DNA of 32,011 nucleotides from the NCBI GenBank assembly GCA_947474995.1, contig CANJNJ010000054.1:1-32011 (forward strand). Direction: 5' to 3'. Made by a program: the position numbers and the translations under genes. Each line of letters starts with the position of its first letter. The first letter of the stretch is position 1. This DNA comes from Opitutaceae bacterium. Its GTDB lineage: Bacteria; Verrucomicrobiota; Verrucomicrobiia; Opitutales; Opitutaceae. Below are positions 8,191 through 15,827 of this stretch, piece by piece. The notes under the pieces were generated by a model. The model was not told the DNA's origin. It ran no database searches and was given only the letters and a program-made list of their open reading frames with translations.

Positions 8191-9870
8191 ATGATTTCCT
8201 GGATCCAGCGCTACTTCCAGCACCACTTCCGTACCATCTTTACCGTCCTGCTGGGGGTAACGATCATCTCCTTCATCTTCACAATCGGCGCCGCTCCCGG
8301 CATCGGTCGGGCCGACCGCCGAACGATCGAGCGCCAGTTCTTCAGCTATAACCTCAATTCGGCCGAGGACCAGCAGCGCCTCGTCGGTGACGCCGGCCTC
8401 AGCGCCAATCTTCAGGTCGGCGGCATGGGCCTCGAGGCCGAGCAAATCCAGAATTACGCTTTTCAACGCGCCGCCAGCCTCGAACTGGCCTCGCAGTGGC
8501 AGATCCCCGCGGCCACCCCGGCCGAGATTACCGAGGCGATCAAAAAGCTGCGGATGTTTGCCGGCCCCGACGGGCAGTTTGATGCCAAGGCCTACGCCAC
8601 CTTTCGTGACAATCTCAAAACCAATCCCCGCGGCGTCACCGAGGCCGATGTGGCGCGCGCAATCGGCGACGATGTACGGGTCGACAAGGTCAACACTCTC
8701 CTCGCCGGGCCCGGCTATGTCTTGACCGCTGACGTCAAGAATCAGTTGATTCGCTCCGACACGAGCTGGACCCTCGCCACCGCTTCCACCGACTACGCGG
8801 CCTACAAGCCGGAGTTGAAGCCAAGCGATCTCGAGCTCACGCAATACTTCGAGCAGGCCGGCCAGCGCTATGAAATTCCGCCGCGCCTCGTCGCCACCTA
8901 TGTGGACTTTCCGGCGCTTTCCTCTTTTCAAAGTGTCACGGTAACCGAGGCCGAAACTCGCGCCTTCTACGACGCCAATCCCTCGCGCTTCCCCAAACCC
9001 GCCGACCCCAAGGCAGCGGCAACGCCCGACGTCTCGAAGCCGGCTGATCCTGCCGCCGATTTCGCCGCAGTCAAAGGGCAGGTTGAGACGTCCTTGAAAT
9101 TCGATCGCGCGCAAAAGCTTTCCGTCAAAGCCGCCAGCGATCTCGCCGTCGCGCTGTTTGAGGCGAAGGCGAATACCATCGCCGCCGTCGATGCCTTTCT
9201 GGCGGCGCGCAAGCTCGCGCCCAAGACGCTGGCGCCGTTTACCCGCGAGGCCGGCCCCGCCGAACTGGGTGGCGCCCCGGAAGTCGCGAACGAGGCCTTC
9301 CGCCTCAACGCCGGTCGCGTTGCCTCCGACGCCATCTCCATTCCCATGGGAGCCGTCGTCCTTTTTTGGAAGGAAACCCAGGCGGCCCGCATGCCGCTTT
9401 TCACCGAGGTGAAGGACAAGGTCACTTCCGACTACATCGAGAACGAGCGGCGGAAGCGTTTTGTGGAATTGGGCAAGACGATCAAGGCCCAGACTGAAAC
9501 TCGCCTGAAAGCCGGCGAAAGCTTCGAGGCAGCGGCTACCGCCGCCGGCACTGCGGCCGGACTTAAGGTCGAGGCCAAGACTTTGGGGGCATTCACCCTG
9601 CGCAATCGCCCGCAGGACACCGACAGCTCGATCATGGGCGTCCTTGAGCGCCTCGAAAAGGGCCAAGTATCAGACATGGTCGTCAATCCGGACAAGGGTA
9701 TTTTCGTCTACGCAGCGGATAAGAAGGCCCCCGACCTGAGTGACGCCAACCCGCGCCTCGCCGAGACCCGCACCCAGCTGGCCAACTTTTCCACCCGCAT
9801 GGGCGCTACCGCCTATGTCGGCGAGATGGTTGAAGCCGAACTGAAGCGCTCCGAGGCCAAGGTCAAATAA
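8191..9870 (+). CDS. PpiD/SurA-N-like periplasmic folding factor, apparently without a parvulin active site
   Basis: From ATG 8191 the protein is 559 aa. Residues ~15-33 are one membrane anchor (FRTIFTVLLGVTIISFIFTI), placing the rest in the periplasm. The region after it follows the SurA_N_3/PpiD chaperone pattern: ERQFFSYNLNS, EQIQNYAFQRAASLELA, ITEAIKKLRMFAGPDGQFD. The C-terminal half is charged and helical with a PpiD-like layout (TEAETRAFYDANPSRF, PLFTEVKDKVTSDYIENERRKRF). I do not see the parvulin signature (RASHIL-type strand, GGDLG) expected of an active peptidyl-prolyl isomerase, so it is more likely a chaperone or scaffold for outer membrane proteins. The frame is open upstream to 8032, overlapping yihY, but that part is Pro/Arg-rich and unlike the family. 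Confidence 0.8.
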   Translation: MISWIQRYFQHHFRTIFTVLLGVTIISFIFTIGAAPGIGRADRRTIERQFFSYNLNSAEDQQRLVGDAGLSANLQVGGMGLEAEQIQNYAFQRAASLELASQWQIPAATPAEITEAIKKLRMFAGPDGQFDAKAYATFRDNLKTNPRGVTEADVARAIGDDVRVDKVNTLLAGPGYVLTADVKNQLIRSDTSWTLATASTDYAAYKPELKPSDLELTQYFEQAGQRYEIPPRLVATYVDFPALSSFQSVTVTEAETRAFYDANPSRFPKPADPKAAATPDVSKPADPAADFAAVKGQVETSLKFDRAQKLSVKAASDLAVALFEAKANTIAAVDAFLAARKLAPKTLAPFTREAGPAELGGAPEVANEAFRLNAGRVASDAISIPMGAVVLFWKETQAARMPLFTEVKDKVTSDYIENERRKRFVELGKTIKAQTETRLKAGESFEAAATAAGTAAGLKVEAKTLGAFTLRNRPQDTDSSIMGVLERLEKGQVSDMVVNPDKGIFVYAADKKAPDLSDANPRLAETRTQLANFSTRMGATAYVGEMVEAELKRSEAKVK

Positions 9871-9889
9871 TTACTTCGTGGCGGGATCG

Positions 9890-9908
9890 CCCGGCGCCAG
9901 CCGCCGGG
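9890..9908 (+). terminator. GC-rich hairpin after the PpiD-like gene
   Basis: CCCGGCG / CGCCGGG forms a perfect 7-bp stem with loop CCAGC, 20 bases after the stop. No T-run follows, so this is a candidate transcript-end stabiliser or factor-dependent terminator rather than a proven intrinsic one. Confidence 0.3.
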
Positions 9909-9961
9909 GACAACACATGCTTTCCTTGGGCGAGATTTCAGTGCATGACTGATTTCTCCGC

Positions 9962-10210
9962 ATGCCACTGCAGTCTTACGCCCCGCTTTCGCCCCCGTGT
10001 CGCCTGTGCGGCGCCGGTTTCGAGCACCGGCAATCGCCTCAGGAACCCGACCTGACAGGCTGTCCCACCTGCGGGCAAGCCGTGCGGCGCCGTGCCGCCC
10101 AGACCGTAAATTCCCCGAAACTTTCCGCACCCGTCTCCGTCTCGCGGGCCAAGCAAGCCGGGTTTACGGTGTTGAAACGCATCGCTGGGGGCGAATACGA
10201 AAGACAGTAA
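9962..10210 (+). CDS. FmdB-like small zinc-ribbon protein
   Basis: The protein has 82 aa. Two cysteine pairs, CRLCG (residues 13-17) and CPTCG (34-38), enclose FEHRQSPQEPDLTG, which is the FmdB/putative regulatory zinc-ribbon layout. The C-terminal VSRAKQAGFTVLKRIAGGEYER is typical of the longer FmdB variant seen in Verrucomicrobiota and their relatives. It should bind one Zn ion. Its role is not known; FmdB was named from an amidase operon. The start ATG 9962 has the pyrimidine-rich leader TTTCTCCGC and no Shine-Dalgarno. The gene stands alone, 64 bases before the TolC-type gene. Confidence 0.82.
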   Translation: MPLQSYAPLSPPCRLCGAGFEHRQSPQEPDLTGCPTCGQAVRRRAAQTVNSPKLSAPVSVSRAKQAGFTVLKRIAGGEYERQ

Positions 10211-10274
10211 CCTTTTACTCGTCTTCCGTGTTCTTCCGCCAGGCCCCGTTCCCCAGCCCATTTTAAACTCCTTC

Positions 10275-11834
10275 ATGTCCCGCTCATTCGCCCGCGCCTC
10301 GCTCGTCTTCAACCTCGCTTTCGCCGCCGCGCTTGTGGTGAGCCCTGTTGCCGTCCAAGCCCAACCATCCGCGCCGGCCCCCGCCCCGGGCAAACCCAGC
10401 GTGCCGGAAAAGCCCATCACCCTCGAGGAAGCGCTGGCCCTTGCCCTGCAAAAGAATTTCGGCCTGCAGATTCAGGCCTTCAACGTCCAGAACTCGAAGG
10501 AAAACGTCGCCATCCAGGAGGCCGGTTTTGACGCCACGCTCAACGCCTCAATCAATCGCAACGTCAACCAGGCCGCCTCCAGCACGAGCCGGCTGGACGG
10601 AACTGCGGCTGTCGGCCCCCGCACCGACGGAACGACCCTGCGCTTCGGCGCCACCTTGCCCCGGATCGCGGCCACGAACGGCGTGGTCAACGTGAGCACC
10701 AATGTCACGCGCAGCGCCACCAATTCCGCCAATTCCCTGATCAACCCGAGCTTCGGCAACGGCGTCACGGCGACCCTGACGCAACCGCTCCTCCGCGACT
10801 TCGGCCGGCAGGCCGCCATCGCCGCCCTCGAGAGCGCGCGGCTCGGCTTCAACATCGCGAACATCAACTACCGGAGCAACGTCCTGTCGGTCGTCAGTAA
10901 TACGGAGAACGCGTACTACAACCTGGTCGCCGCCCGCGACGCCCTTCGCATTCGCCAGCTCACGCTCGCCGACAATCAAAGGTTGCTGGAAGAAAACCAG
11001 GCCCGGCGCTCGTCGGGCATCATGACCGACCTCGACGTCCTGAGTGCCGAGGTCGGCGTCGAACGCAGTCGCAGTGCGGTCGTGCAGCAGGAACAGGTGC
11101 TCCGCGACGCCGAGGACCAACTGCTCCTGCTCATCAACGCCTCGACGTTCGACATCCGCCCCGTGCCTGAGCCGTTTTCCAATTACAACGAAGGCGTGCC
11201 CAATTTCGCCCAGGCCTATAAACTGGCCCGCGACTTTTATCCGGCCCGGCTTTCGGCGGAGCAGACGATCAAGCAGCTTGAAATCAACCTCGATGTCGCC
11301 CGCCGGAGCACCAAGCCCAACCTCGATTTGACCGCCACCCTGGGCTACAACGCGCGCACGACCTCGGACGGATATTCCGAAGCCATCAGCAATCTCCCCC
11401 ACGACCACGGCAACAATTGGGCGCTCAATCTGAATTACATCATGCCGTGGGGCATGCATGCCGACAAAGCCCGCTTCCGGCAGGCCAACAACAATCTTCA
11501 GTCCCAAAAGCTCCAACTCGAGCAACTCGAGCAGCAGTTGATTTCCAGTGTGCGCTCGGCCGTCCGGGCCATCGCGACCAACCTCGTCGCCGTCGAGATC
11601 GCGACCAAGGCCACGGAACTTGCCTCGCGTCAATACGAGCAACAGAAAGCGCGCTTCGACGCCGGCCTCTCCACGAGCCGCATCGTGCTGCAATTTCAGG
11701 ACGATCTCGAGAGCGCACGCTTCACGGAGCTCAGCACCAAGCTGCAATTGCAACGGGCGGTCGCCGCGCTGCGTCAGCTCGAGGGTACGTCGCTCGAACG
11801 GTTCAAGCTGCAGGCGCCGCCACCGTTGAAATAA
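10275..11834 (+). CDS. TolC-family outer membrane efflux protein
   Basis: The protein has 519 aa. A signal peptide is visible (LVFNLAFAAALVVSPVAVQAQ, cleavage near residue 30), followed by a Pro/Ala spacer and then ITLEEALALALQKN, the standard start of the outer membrane efflux protein repeat. Two long coiled-coil halves follow (about 60-290 and 300-510). They include SNTENAYYNLVAARDALRI and VRSAVRAIATNLVAVEIATKATELASRQYEQQKARFDAGLST, both typical of TolC alpha-barrel helices. The protein would form a trimeric export channel. No membrane fusion or inner membrane pump gene is next to it, so its partner is elsewhere and the substrate cannot be told. Start is ATG 10275 with CTCCTTC before it. 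Confidence 0.92.
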   Translation: MSRSFARASLVFNLAFAAALVVSPVAVQAQPSAPAPAPGKPSVPEKPITLEEALALALQKNFGLQIQAFNVQNSKENVAIQEAGFDATLNASINRNVNQAASSTSRLDGTAAVGPRTDGTTLRFGATLPRIAATNGVVNVSTNVTRSATNSANSLINPSFGNGVTATLTQPLLRDFGRQAAIAALESARLGFNIANINYRSNVLSVVSNTENAYYNLVAARDALRIRQLTLADNQRLLEENQARRSSGIMTDLDVLSAEVGVERSRSAVVQQEQVLRDAEDQLLLLINASTFDIRPVPEPFSNYNEGVPNFAQAYKLARDFYPARLSAEQTIKQLEINLDVARRSTKPNLDLTATLGYNARTTSDGYSEAISNLPHDHGNNWALNLNYIMPWGMHADKARFRQANNNLQSQKLQLEQLEQQLISSVRSAVRAIATNLVAVEIATKATELASRQYEQQKARFDAGLSTSRIVLQFQDDLESARFTELSTKLQLQRAVAALRQLEGTSLERFKLQAPPPLK

Positions 11835-11936
11835 GTTCCGGCCTCGTCCGGCGAAACGGGTTGGCGGCGCCTCCAACTCCATGCTCGCGGCCGCGAACAG
11901 TCGGGGTTCTGCTGGGTTTGGCCAGTCCGACCCCGC

Positions 11937-12476
11937 ATGCCATCAGCCCGCCGGCCCGCTCCTTTGTCCGTTTCCACCCCGCACTCGATCTTTCACGACG
12001 GGCGCGGATTTCATCTCCTCGGTTTCTCGGTCTTCGTCTGCGCCCTGGGCCTCGGCGTCTTTTTTGTGCTGCCCCACCTCCGGCAAAGGCAAATGGACGC
12101 GCGAGCGGCCGCCGTGATTCGCGATCTGCGGGCATTCGCGGCAGGAATTAATCGTTATGCCCGCGAACGCGGAGACTGGCCGGCGGCGGGAGCCACCGTC
12201 GGTGATCCTCCGGTGGGACTGGAAAAGGCCCTGCTCGCGGCCGGCTGGAACCAACCCACTCCCGTGGGCGGCCGCTACGTTTGGGCCCCCAACAGCGTCC
12301 ATCAGGGCGAGCGCTACCGCGCTGTCATCGTCCTCGCGGATCGGGAGCCCGACCCGGTGACCACGGACCGCGCACAGCTCGAGGAAATCGATCGCCGGCT
12401 CGACGATGGAAAGCTGCCGACGGGCCAATTTCGCCTCGGTTATCGCAACTACCCGATGTGGGTCATCGAGCACTGA
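11937..12476 (+). CDS. Pilin-like / type II secretion-like single-pass protein
   Basis: The protein has 179 aa. It has one N-terminal membrane segment (LLGFSVFVCALGLGVFFVLPHL, about residues 27-48) running into a charged helix, RQRQMDARAAAVIRDLRAFAAGINRYARERGDWP. The helix followed by a Y..E.G.WP turn is the usual pattern after the hydrophobic helix in type II pseudopilins and verrucomicrobial prepilin-like proteins. A canonical prepilin cleavage motif (G-F-T-L-I-E) is not present, so processing is doubtful. A small soluble domain follows, ending in GYRNYPMWVIEH. Start ATG 11937 follows CGACCCCGC. Assignment to a pilin-like fold is inference. Confidence 0.6.
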   Translation: MPSARRPAPLSVSTPHSIFHDGRGFHLLGFSVFVCALGLGVFFVLPHLRQRQMDARAAAVIRDLRAFAAGINRYARERGDWPAAGATVGDPPVGLEKALLAAGWNQPTPVGGRYVWAPNSVHQGERYRAVIVLADREPDPVTTDRAQLEEIDRRLDDGKLPTGQFRLGYRNYPMWVIEH

Positions 12477-12491
12477 AACCTGCGTCCAGCC

Positions 12492-12929
12492 ATGGAGCCC
12501 AACCCACCCGCGCCCCATCGCGCCCTTCGCGCCCTTCGCCACGTCCTTTCCGCGACCCTGCTGATCGCGGGAATCGGCTTCGGCGTTCAGGCGATTCGTT
12601 CCACCAGCCATTTCGAAAGCGTGAACCGGGAATCCGCGGTTGATCCCGTCGTTGACCCGGCCGACGTGGCGATGCGCCGGCATGACGCTGTGGGGATTTT
12701 CGCCACGGGCGATCAACCGGGAGAGCGCCTTATCGAGGTGACCGCCGACGGCGTGGTGAAATTTTCAGAAATCAGCGCCAGCGGCAAAAGCGCCCCGGAC
12801 GTCGCCACCTATCAAATTGGCCGGCGCCATCGCCACTCCTGCCTGACCACGAAGGGCCGGGGAACGATCGAGGTGCTCGATATCGATACCCTGGAATATT
12901 ACCGCGATCGGTACCGGCGCACGAAGTAG
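12492..12929 (+). CDS. Small membrane-anchored protein of unknown function
   Basis: I do not recognise a family. The protein has 145 aa with one membrane segment near the N-terminus (VLSATLLIAGIGFGVQAI, about residues 18-35). A soluble beta-rich domain of about 105 residues follows, probably outside the cytosol, ending in TIEVLDIDTLEYYRDRYRR. There is no second cysteine and no catalytic motif. It starts 15 bases after the pilin-like gene, so the two are probably one transcript and may act together. Coding potential is supported by the clean frame, its tight spacing and a plausible domain order. Confidence 0.6.
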   Translation: MEPNPPAPHRALRALRHVLSATLLIAGIGFGVQAIRSTSHFESVNRESAVDPVVDPADVAMRRHDAVGIFATGDQPGERLIEVTADGVVKFSEISASGKSAPDVATYQIGRRHRHSCLTTKGRGTIEVLDIDTLEYYRDRYRRTK

Positions 12930-12936
12930 CGGGTCG

Positions 12937-13842
12937 CTAGACCGAAAAAAGATCGGCGGCATTTTGCATCTGCTCGGCGGCGAGCACCCGGTGTTCCGGC
13001 AATTGCGTGCGAAACCAGGTCCGCTGTTTCTTGACCAGCGCGCGAGTGTTCCGGGCGATTTCCTCGCCCAGCGTGGCTGGCGCAAGCTTTCCTTCGAGCA
13101 TGGCGATGACCTCGCGGTACCCAATTGCCTTCGACGCGCTCGGATTTTGTTCGAGCCCGGCGGCCTGCAGACGCCGCACTTCTTCCACCAACCCCTCCTG
13201 CAACATGGCGGCGACCCGCGCCTCGATTCGGCGGGCGAGATCTTCCGGTTCGCGATCGAGCCGGGTCAATGCGACGCGGTAATCGGCAAAAGACGATTTC
13301 TGCCGCGCAAACGCACTCGCCAGATCCACGAGCGTTCGACCTGAAGCCACGCAACGCTCCAGCGCCCGAGCGACCCGTCGGGGGTTGGCCACATCCAACG
13401 CCCCCAAGCCCGCCGGGTTCAGCGCCCGCAGGCGCGCGACGGCGTCGCCCAGAGGCAGGTTTCTGACTTCGGTCCGGACCGCTTCGGGAACCCTCACCTC
13501 GTCCGCCACCGGGGCGAAGAACGCCTTCAAATAAAATCCGCTGCCACCGGCCACCAGGACGCGGCGCCCCCGGCCAATAATCTCCGCCACCGCCCTCCGC
13601 GCCTTGTTCACATAGTCGGTGACGTCCATGCGCTCGGTCAGCTCGCAGAGGTCGATGAGGTGATGCGGCACGCGCGCCCGATCGGCCGGCGTCGGCTTCG
13701 CGGTGCCCAGCTCCATCCCACGGTAGAACAGCAGCGAGTCGCAGGAAACGATTTCCGCGTTGTTCGCCTCCGCCCACTGCAGCGCCCACGCGGTCTTGCC
13801 AACCGCGGTCGGCCCAGTGAGCACCTGCAAAACGGGATTCAA
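12937..13842 (-). CDS. miaA: tRNA dimethylallyltransferase
   Basis: MiaA adds a dimethylallyl group to N6 of A37 in tRNAs that read UNN codons. From TTG 13842 the protein is 301 aa, the normal length. Features in order are the P-loop GPTAVGKT (residues 10-17), DSLLFYRGMELGTAKP (family DSxQVYRGMDIGTAKP), HHLIDL, the dimethylallyl-site loop VAGGSGFYLKAF, NPRRVARALE, and the C-terminal KAIGYREVI and ARNTRALVKKQRTWFR. The frame is open further upstream to 14028, but that part is Arg-rich and precedes the usual start. TTG 13842 is also one of the few starts here with a good Shine-Dalgarno-like sequence (GTGGAG, about six bases upstream). It converges with the small membrane protein gene, seven bases apart. 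Confidence 0.93.
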   Translation of the reverse strand: MNPVLQVLTGPTAVGKTAWALQWAEANNAEIVSCDSLLFYRGMELGTAKPTPADRARVPHHLIDLCELTERMDVTDYVNKARRAVAEIIGRGRRVLVAGGSGFYLKAFFAPVADEVRVPEAVRTEVRNLPLGDAVARLRALNPAGLGALDVANPRRVARALERCVASGRTLVDLASAFARQKSSFADYRVALTRLDREPEDLARRIEARVAAMLQEGLVEEVRRLQAAGLEQNPSASKAIGYREVIAMLEGKLAPATLGEEIARNTRALVKKQRTWFRTQLPEHRVLAAEQMQNAADLFSV

Positions 13843-13882
13843 CGCGCTCCACTCAAACCGGCAAATTTCTCCAAACGCAACG

Positions 13883-14890
13883 GTGCACCGACGGAGGGAA
13901 CGCCGATCTCCGGCCGCGCCCGCCCGACTCGAAAACGAAATCATCCCTCCCCGGCGTTTCAGGTTTTCCTTCCGGCCCATCCTGCCCTTCGCTTCCCGCC
14001 TGCCTCCAAAGACCACTTTCATCGTCAATCCTCACGCCGGACGCGCCCGTCGCGTCGTGCCCGCGGTGCGCGCGTTTGCGGCGCAACACGGAGCAGCGGT
14101 CGTGTTCACCGATCACCCGCGGCACGCGGCCGAGTTAGCCCGGCACGCCCTCGCCCATGGCTCCACCGTGGTCGTCGCCGTCGGGGGCGATGGCACCATG
14201 AACGAAGTCGCCGGGGCCCTCGTCGGCACGGAGGCGGTCCTCGGCCTGGTGCCCTCCGGTTCCGGTGACGGACTCGGTCGTCACCTCGGAATTCACGGCT
14301 CTCCCGCACATGCGTTGGCGCTGCTGCTTTCCGGCCGGCCGCGTTCCATCGATAGCGGCCTTGCCGACGGTCACCCTTTTTTCAACGCCGCCGGCCTCGG
14401 CTTCGAAGCCGAGATCGCGCAACGGTTCAACCGGCTCAAGCGGCGCGGATTCTTTCGCTATCTCGCGATGAGCGGGGCGGCCTTTCGCCACTGGCAACCC
14501 CGCGATTACACCGTCATTCAGGCCGGCCGAAGCGAGCAAATGAGGGCGTTCACCCTGGCGGTGGCCAACTCCGATCAATACGGCAACAATGCCCGGATCG
14601 CACCGGGTGCCCGCATTGATGACGGCGAGCTCAACTTGTCCGCCGTCCCGCCGGTAACCTGGCTGAATGCCGTGCCGCTCGTCACCCGGCTCTTCACCGG
14701 CCGGCTGGCTGGCGCCACGGGCATGGTCCTGCGGCCCGGCGAGCGATTCACGGTCATGCAGGCCACCCCGGGCCCGCTGCACACCGACGGAGAAGTGCAT
14801 GAGGCCGGAACCACCATCGAATTCCAAGTCCGTCCCCAAAGCCTGCGGGTGATGTGCCCGGATTTTTCGCCGCCCGCGAAAAATCACTAG
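13883..14890 (+). CDS. YegS/DAGK-family lipid kinase (start uncertain)
   Basis: A diacylglycerol kinase catalytic-domain protein, probably acting on a lipid at the inner membrane. The conserved part begins at about 14010 with TTFIVNPHAGRARR. The nucleotide-binding motif VVVAVGGDGTMNEVAGAL follows, then GLVPSGSGDGLGRHLGI, FFNAAGLGFEAEIA, AVANSDQYGNNARIAPGARIDDGELNL, and the C-terminal TDGE. The family normally has PxGTxNDFAR in the second motif; GSGDGLGR is a known variant. No ATG exists near the conserved start. GTG 13883 is the nearest common start codon but adds about 45 Arg/Pro-rich residues. ATC 13979 or CTG 13982/14000 would fit the family better. The gene diverges from miaA. Confidence 0.85.
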   Translation: MHRRRERRSPAAPARLENEIIPPRRFRFSFRPILPFASRLPPKTTFIVNPHAGRARRVVPAVRAFAAQHGAAVVFTDHPRHAAELARHALAHGSTVVVAVGGDGTMNEVAGALVGTEAVLGLVPSGSGDGLGRHLGIHGSPAHALALLLSGRPRSIDSGLADGHPFFNAAGLGFEAEIAQRFNRLKRRGFFRYLAMSGAAFRHWQPRDYTVIQAGRSEQMRAFTLAVANSDQYGNNARIAPGARIDDGELNLSAVPPVTWLNAVPLVTRLFTGRLAGATGMVLRPGERFTVMQATPGPLHTDGEVHEAGTTIEFQVRPQSLRVMCPDFSPPAKNH

Positions 14891-14911
14891 GTTTTTGCGC
14901 GGTAAAAACCT
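14889..14911. terminator. Hairpin between the convergent lipid kinase and GGDEF genes
   Basis: AGGTTTTT / AAAAACCT is a perfect 8-bp stem around GCGCGGT. It begins in the stop codon of the lipid kinase and ends just before the stop of the GGDEF gene. Its symmetric T/A arms would suit termination from both sides, but the stem is AT-rich and no extra T-run follows. Confidence 0.35.
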
Positions 14912-14912
14912 C

Positions 14913-15824
14913 TCAGATCTCGTCGTACGCCACGGCGCGATTTCGTCCGCGCGCCTTGGCGGCGTAAAGCGCCTTGTCGGCGGCATTCAACAGCGACGGG
15001 CCGGACTTCGCGTCCCGCGGCAATTCTGCCGCCCCCGCGCTCACCGTCACCTTCAGGGACAACGTGTCGTTCACGACCACGGGATCGTGGCTGACCACCG
15101 CGCACACGCGGCGGGCCACGTCCATCGCCCCCGCCCGGTTCGTCTGCACGAGAATCAGCGCCAGCTCTTCCCCGCCAAACCTCACCGCGCGATCAACCGT
15201 GCGCACCTGTCCGGCCACCCGGCGGGCGACTTCCCTCAGCACGACGTCACCCACGGGGTGACCATGGGTGTCGTTGACCTGCTTGAAATGATCGATGTCC
15301 ACCATGACGAGCGCCAGCGAATGACCAAAGCGCATCGAGCGCTCTTCCTCCTCCGTCAGGATGCGTTCGAATTCGCGGCGGTTGAGCAGACCGGTGAGCT
15401 GATCGCGCGTGGCCAGTCGCCGCAGGGCCTCGAGCGTTTCGCCGAGTTTCAAGGCATACCGCAGCGACCGCTCCAGGTTTCGCGGAGTGATCTCGCCCTT
15501 GACGAGATAGTCCAGCGCCCCGGCATTCATCGCCTCGATATCCACCCGCTCTGCCGTCTCCGCGGTGAGAAACACAATTGGCGTCCGGCAGCCTGCGCCG
15601 ACTGCCTCCTGAATCAGCTGCAGCCCGTTGCGTTCCCCCAATTGATAGTCGAGCAGGCACGCGTCGTGCAGGCCGGAAAGGAGTTTCTCCATCCCCTCCT
15701 CATACGTCGACGCCCATTCGAGTTCATACCGTTCGCCGCGAAACGTCTTGAAATGCGCCTGCGTCAGCCGGAATTGCATCCGGTCGTCGTCAATCAGCAG
15801 GATCTTGCGCAGTGGCCCGACCAT
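14913..15824 (-). CDS. REC-GGDEF response regulator, diguanylate cyclase
   Basis: The protein has 303 aa. Residues 1-125 form a receiver domain: acidic pocket DDD at 12-14, phosphoacceptor Asp59 in CLLDYQLG, a conserved Thr in IVFLTAE, and Lys in DYLVKGE. The GGDEF domain follows (about 140-300), with DQLTGLLNRREFE, VDIDHFKQVNDTHGHPVGD and the active motif GGEEL at 217-221, a known active form. An RxxD inhibitory site (RTVD) sits exactly five residues upstream, so product inhibition by c-di-GMP is likely. It should make c-di-GMP when phosphorylated by a kinase not found here. Only three bases separate it from the trpA stop, so the two share a transcript. Confidence 0.93.
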   Translation of the reverse strand: MVGPLRKILLIDDDRMQFRLTQAHFKTFRGERYELEWASTYEEGMEKLLSGLHDACLLDYQLGERNGLQLIQEAVGAGCRTPIVFLTAETAERVDIEAMNAGALDYLVKGEITPRNLERSLRYALKLGETLEALRRLATRDQLTGLLNRREFERILTEEEERSMRFGHSLALVMVDIDHFKQVNDTHGHPVGDVVLREVARRVAGQVRTVDRAVRFGGEELALILVQTNRAGAMDVARRVCAVVSHDPVVVNDTLSLKVTVSAGAAELPRDAKSGPSLLNAADKALYAAKARGRNRAVAYDEI

Positions 15825-15827
15825 GGC

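Noticed and set aside
7876-9666. 596-codon minus-strand open frame
   Set aside because: Antisense to the PpiD-like gene and the end of yihY; low-complexity Gly/Arg-rich translation typical of GC-rich shadow frames.
10548-11882. 444-codon minus-strand open frame
   Set aside because: Antisense to the clear TolC-family gene; no motif.
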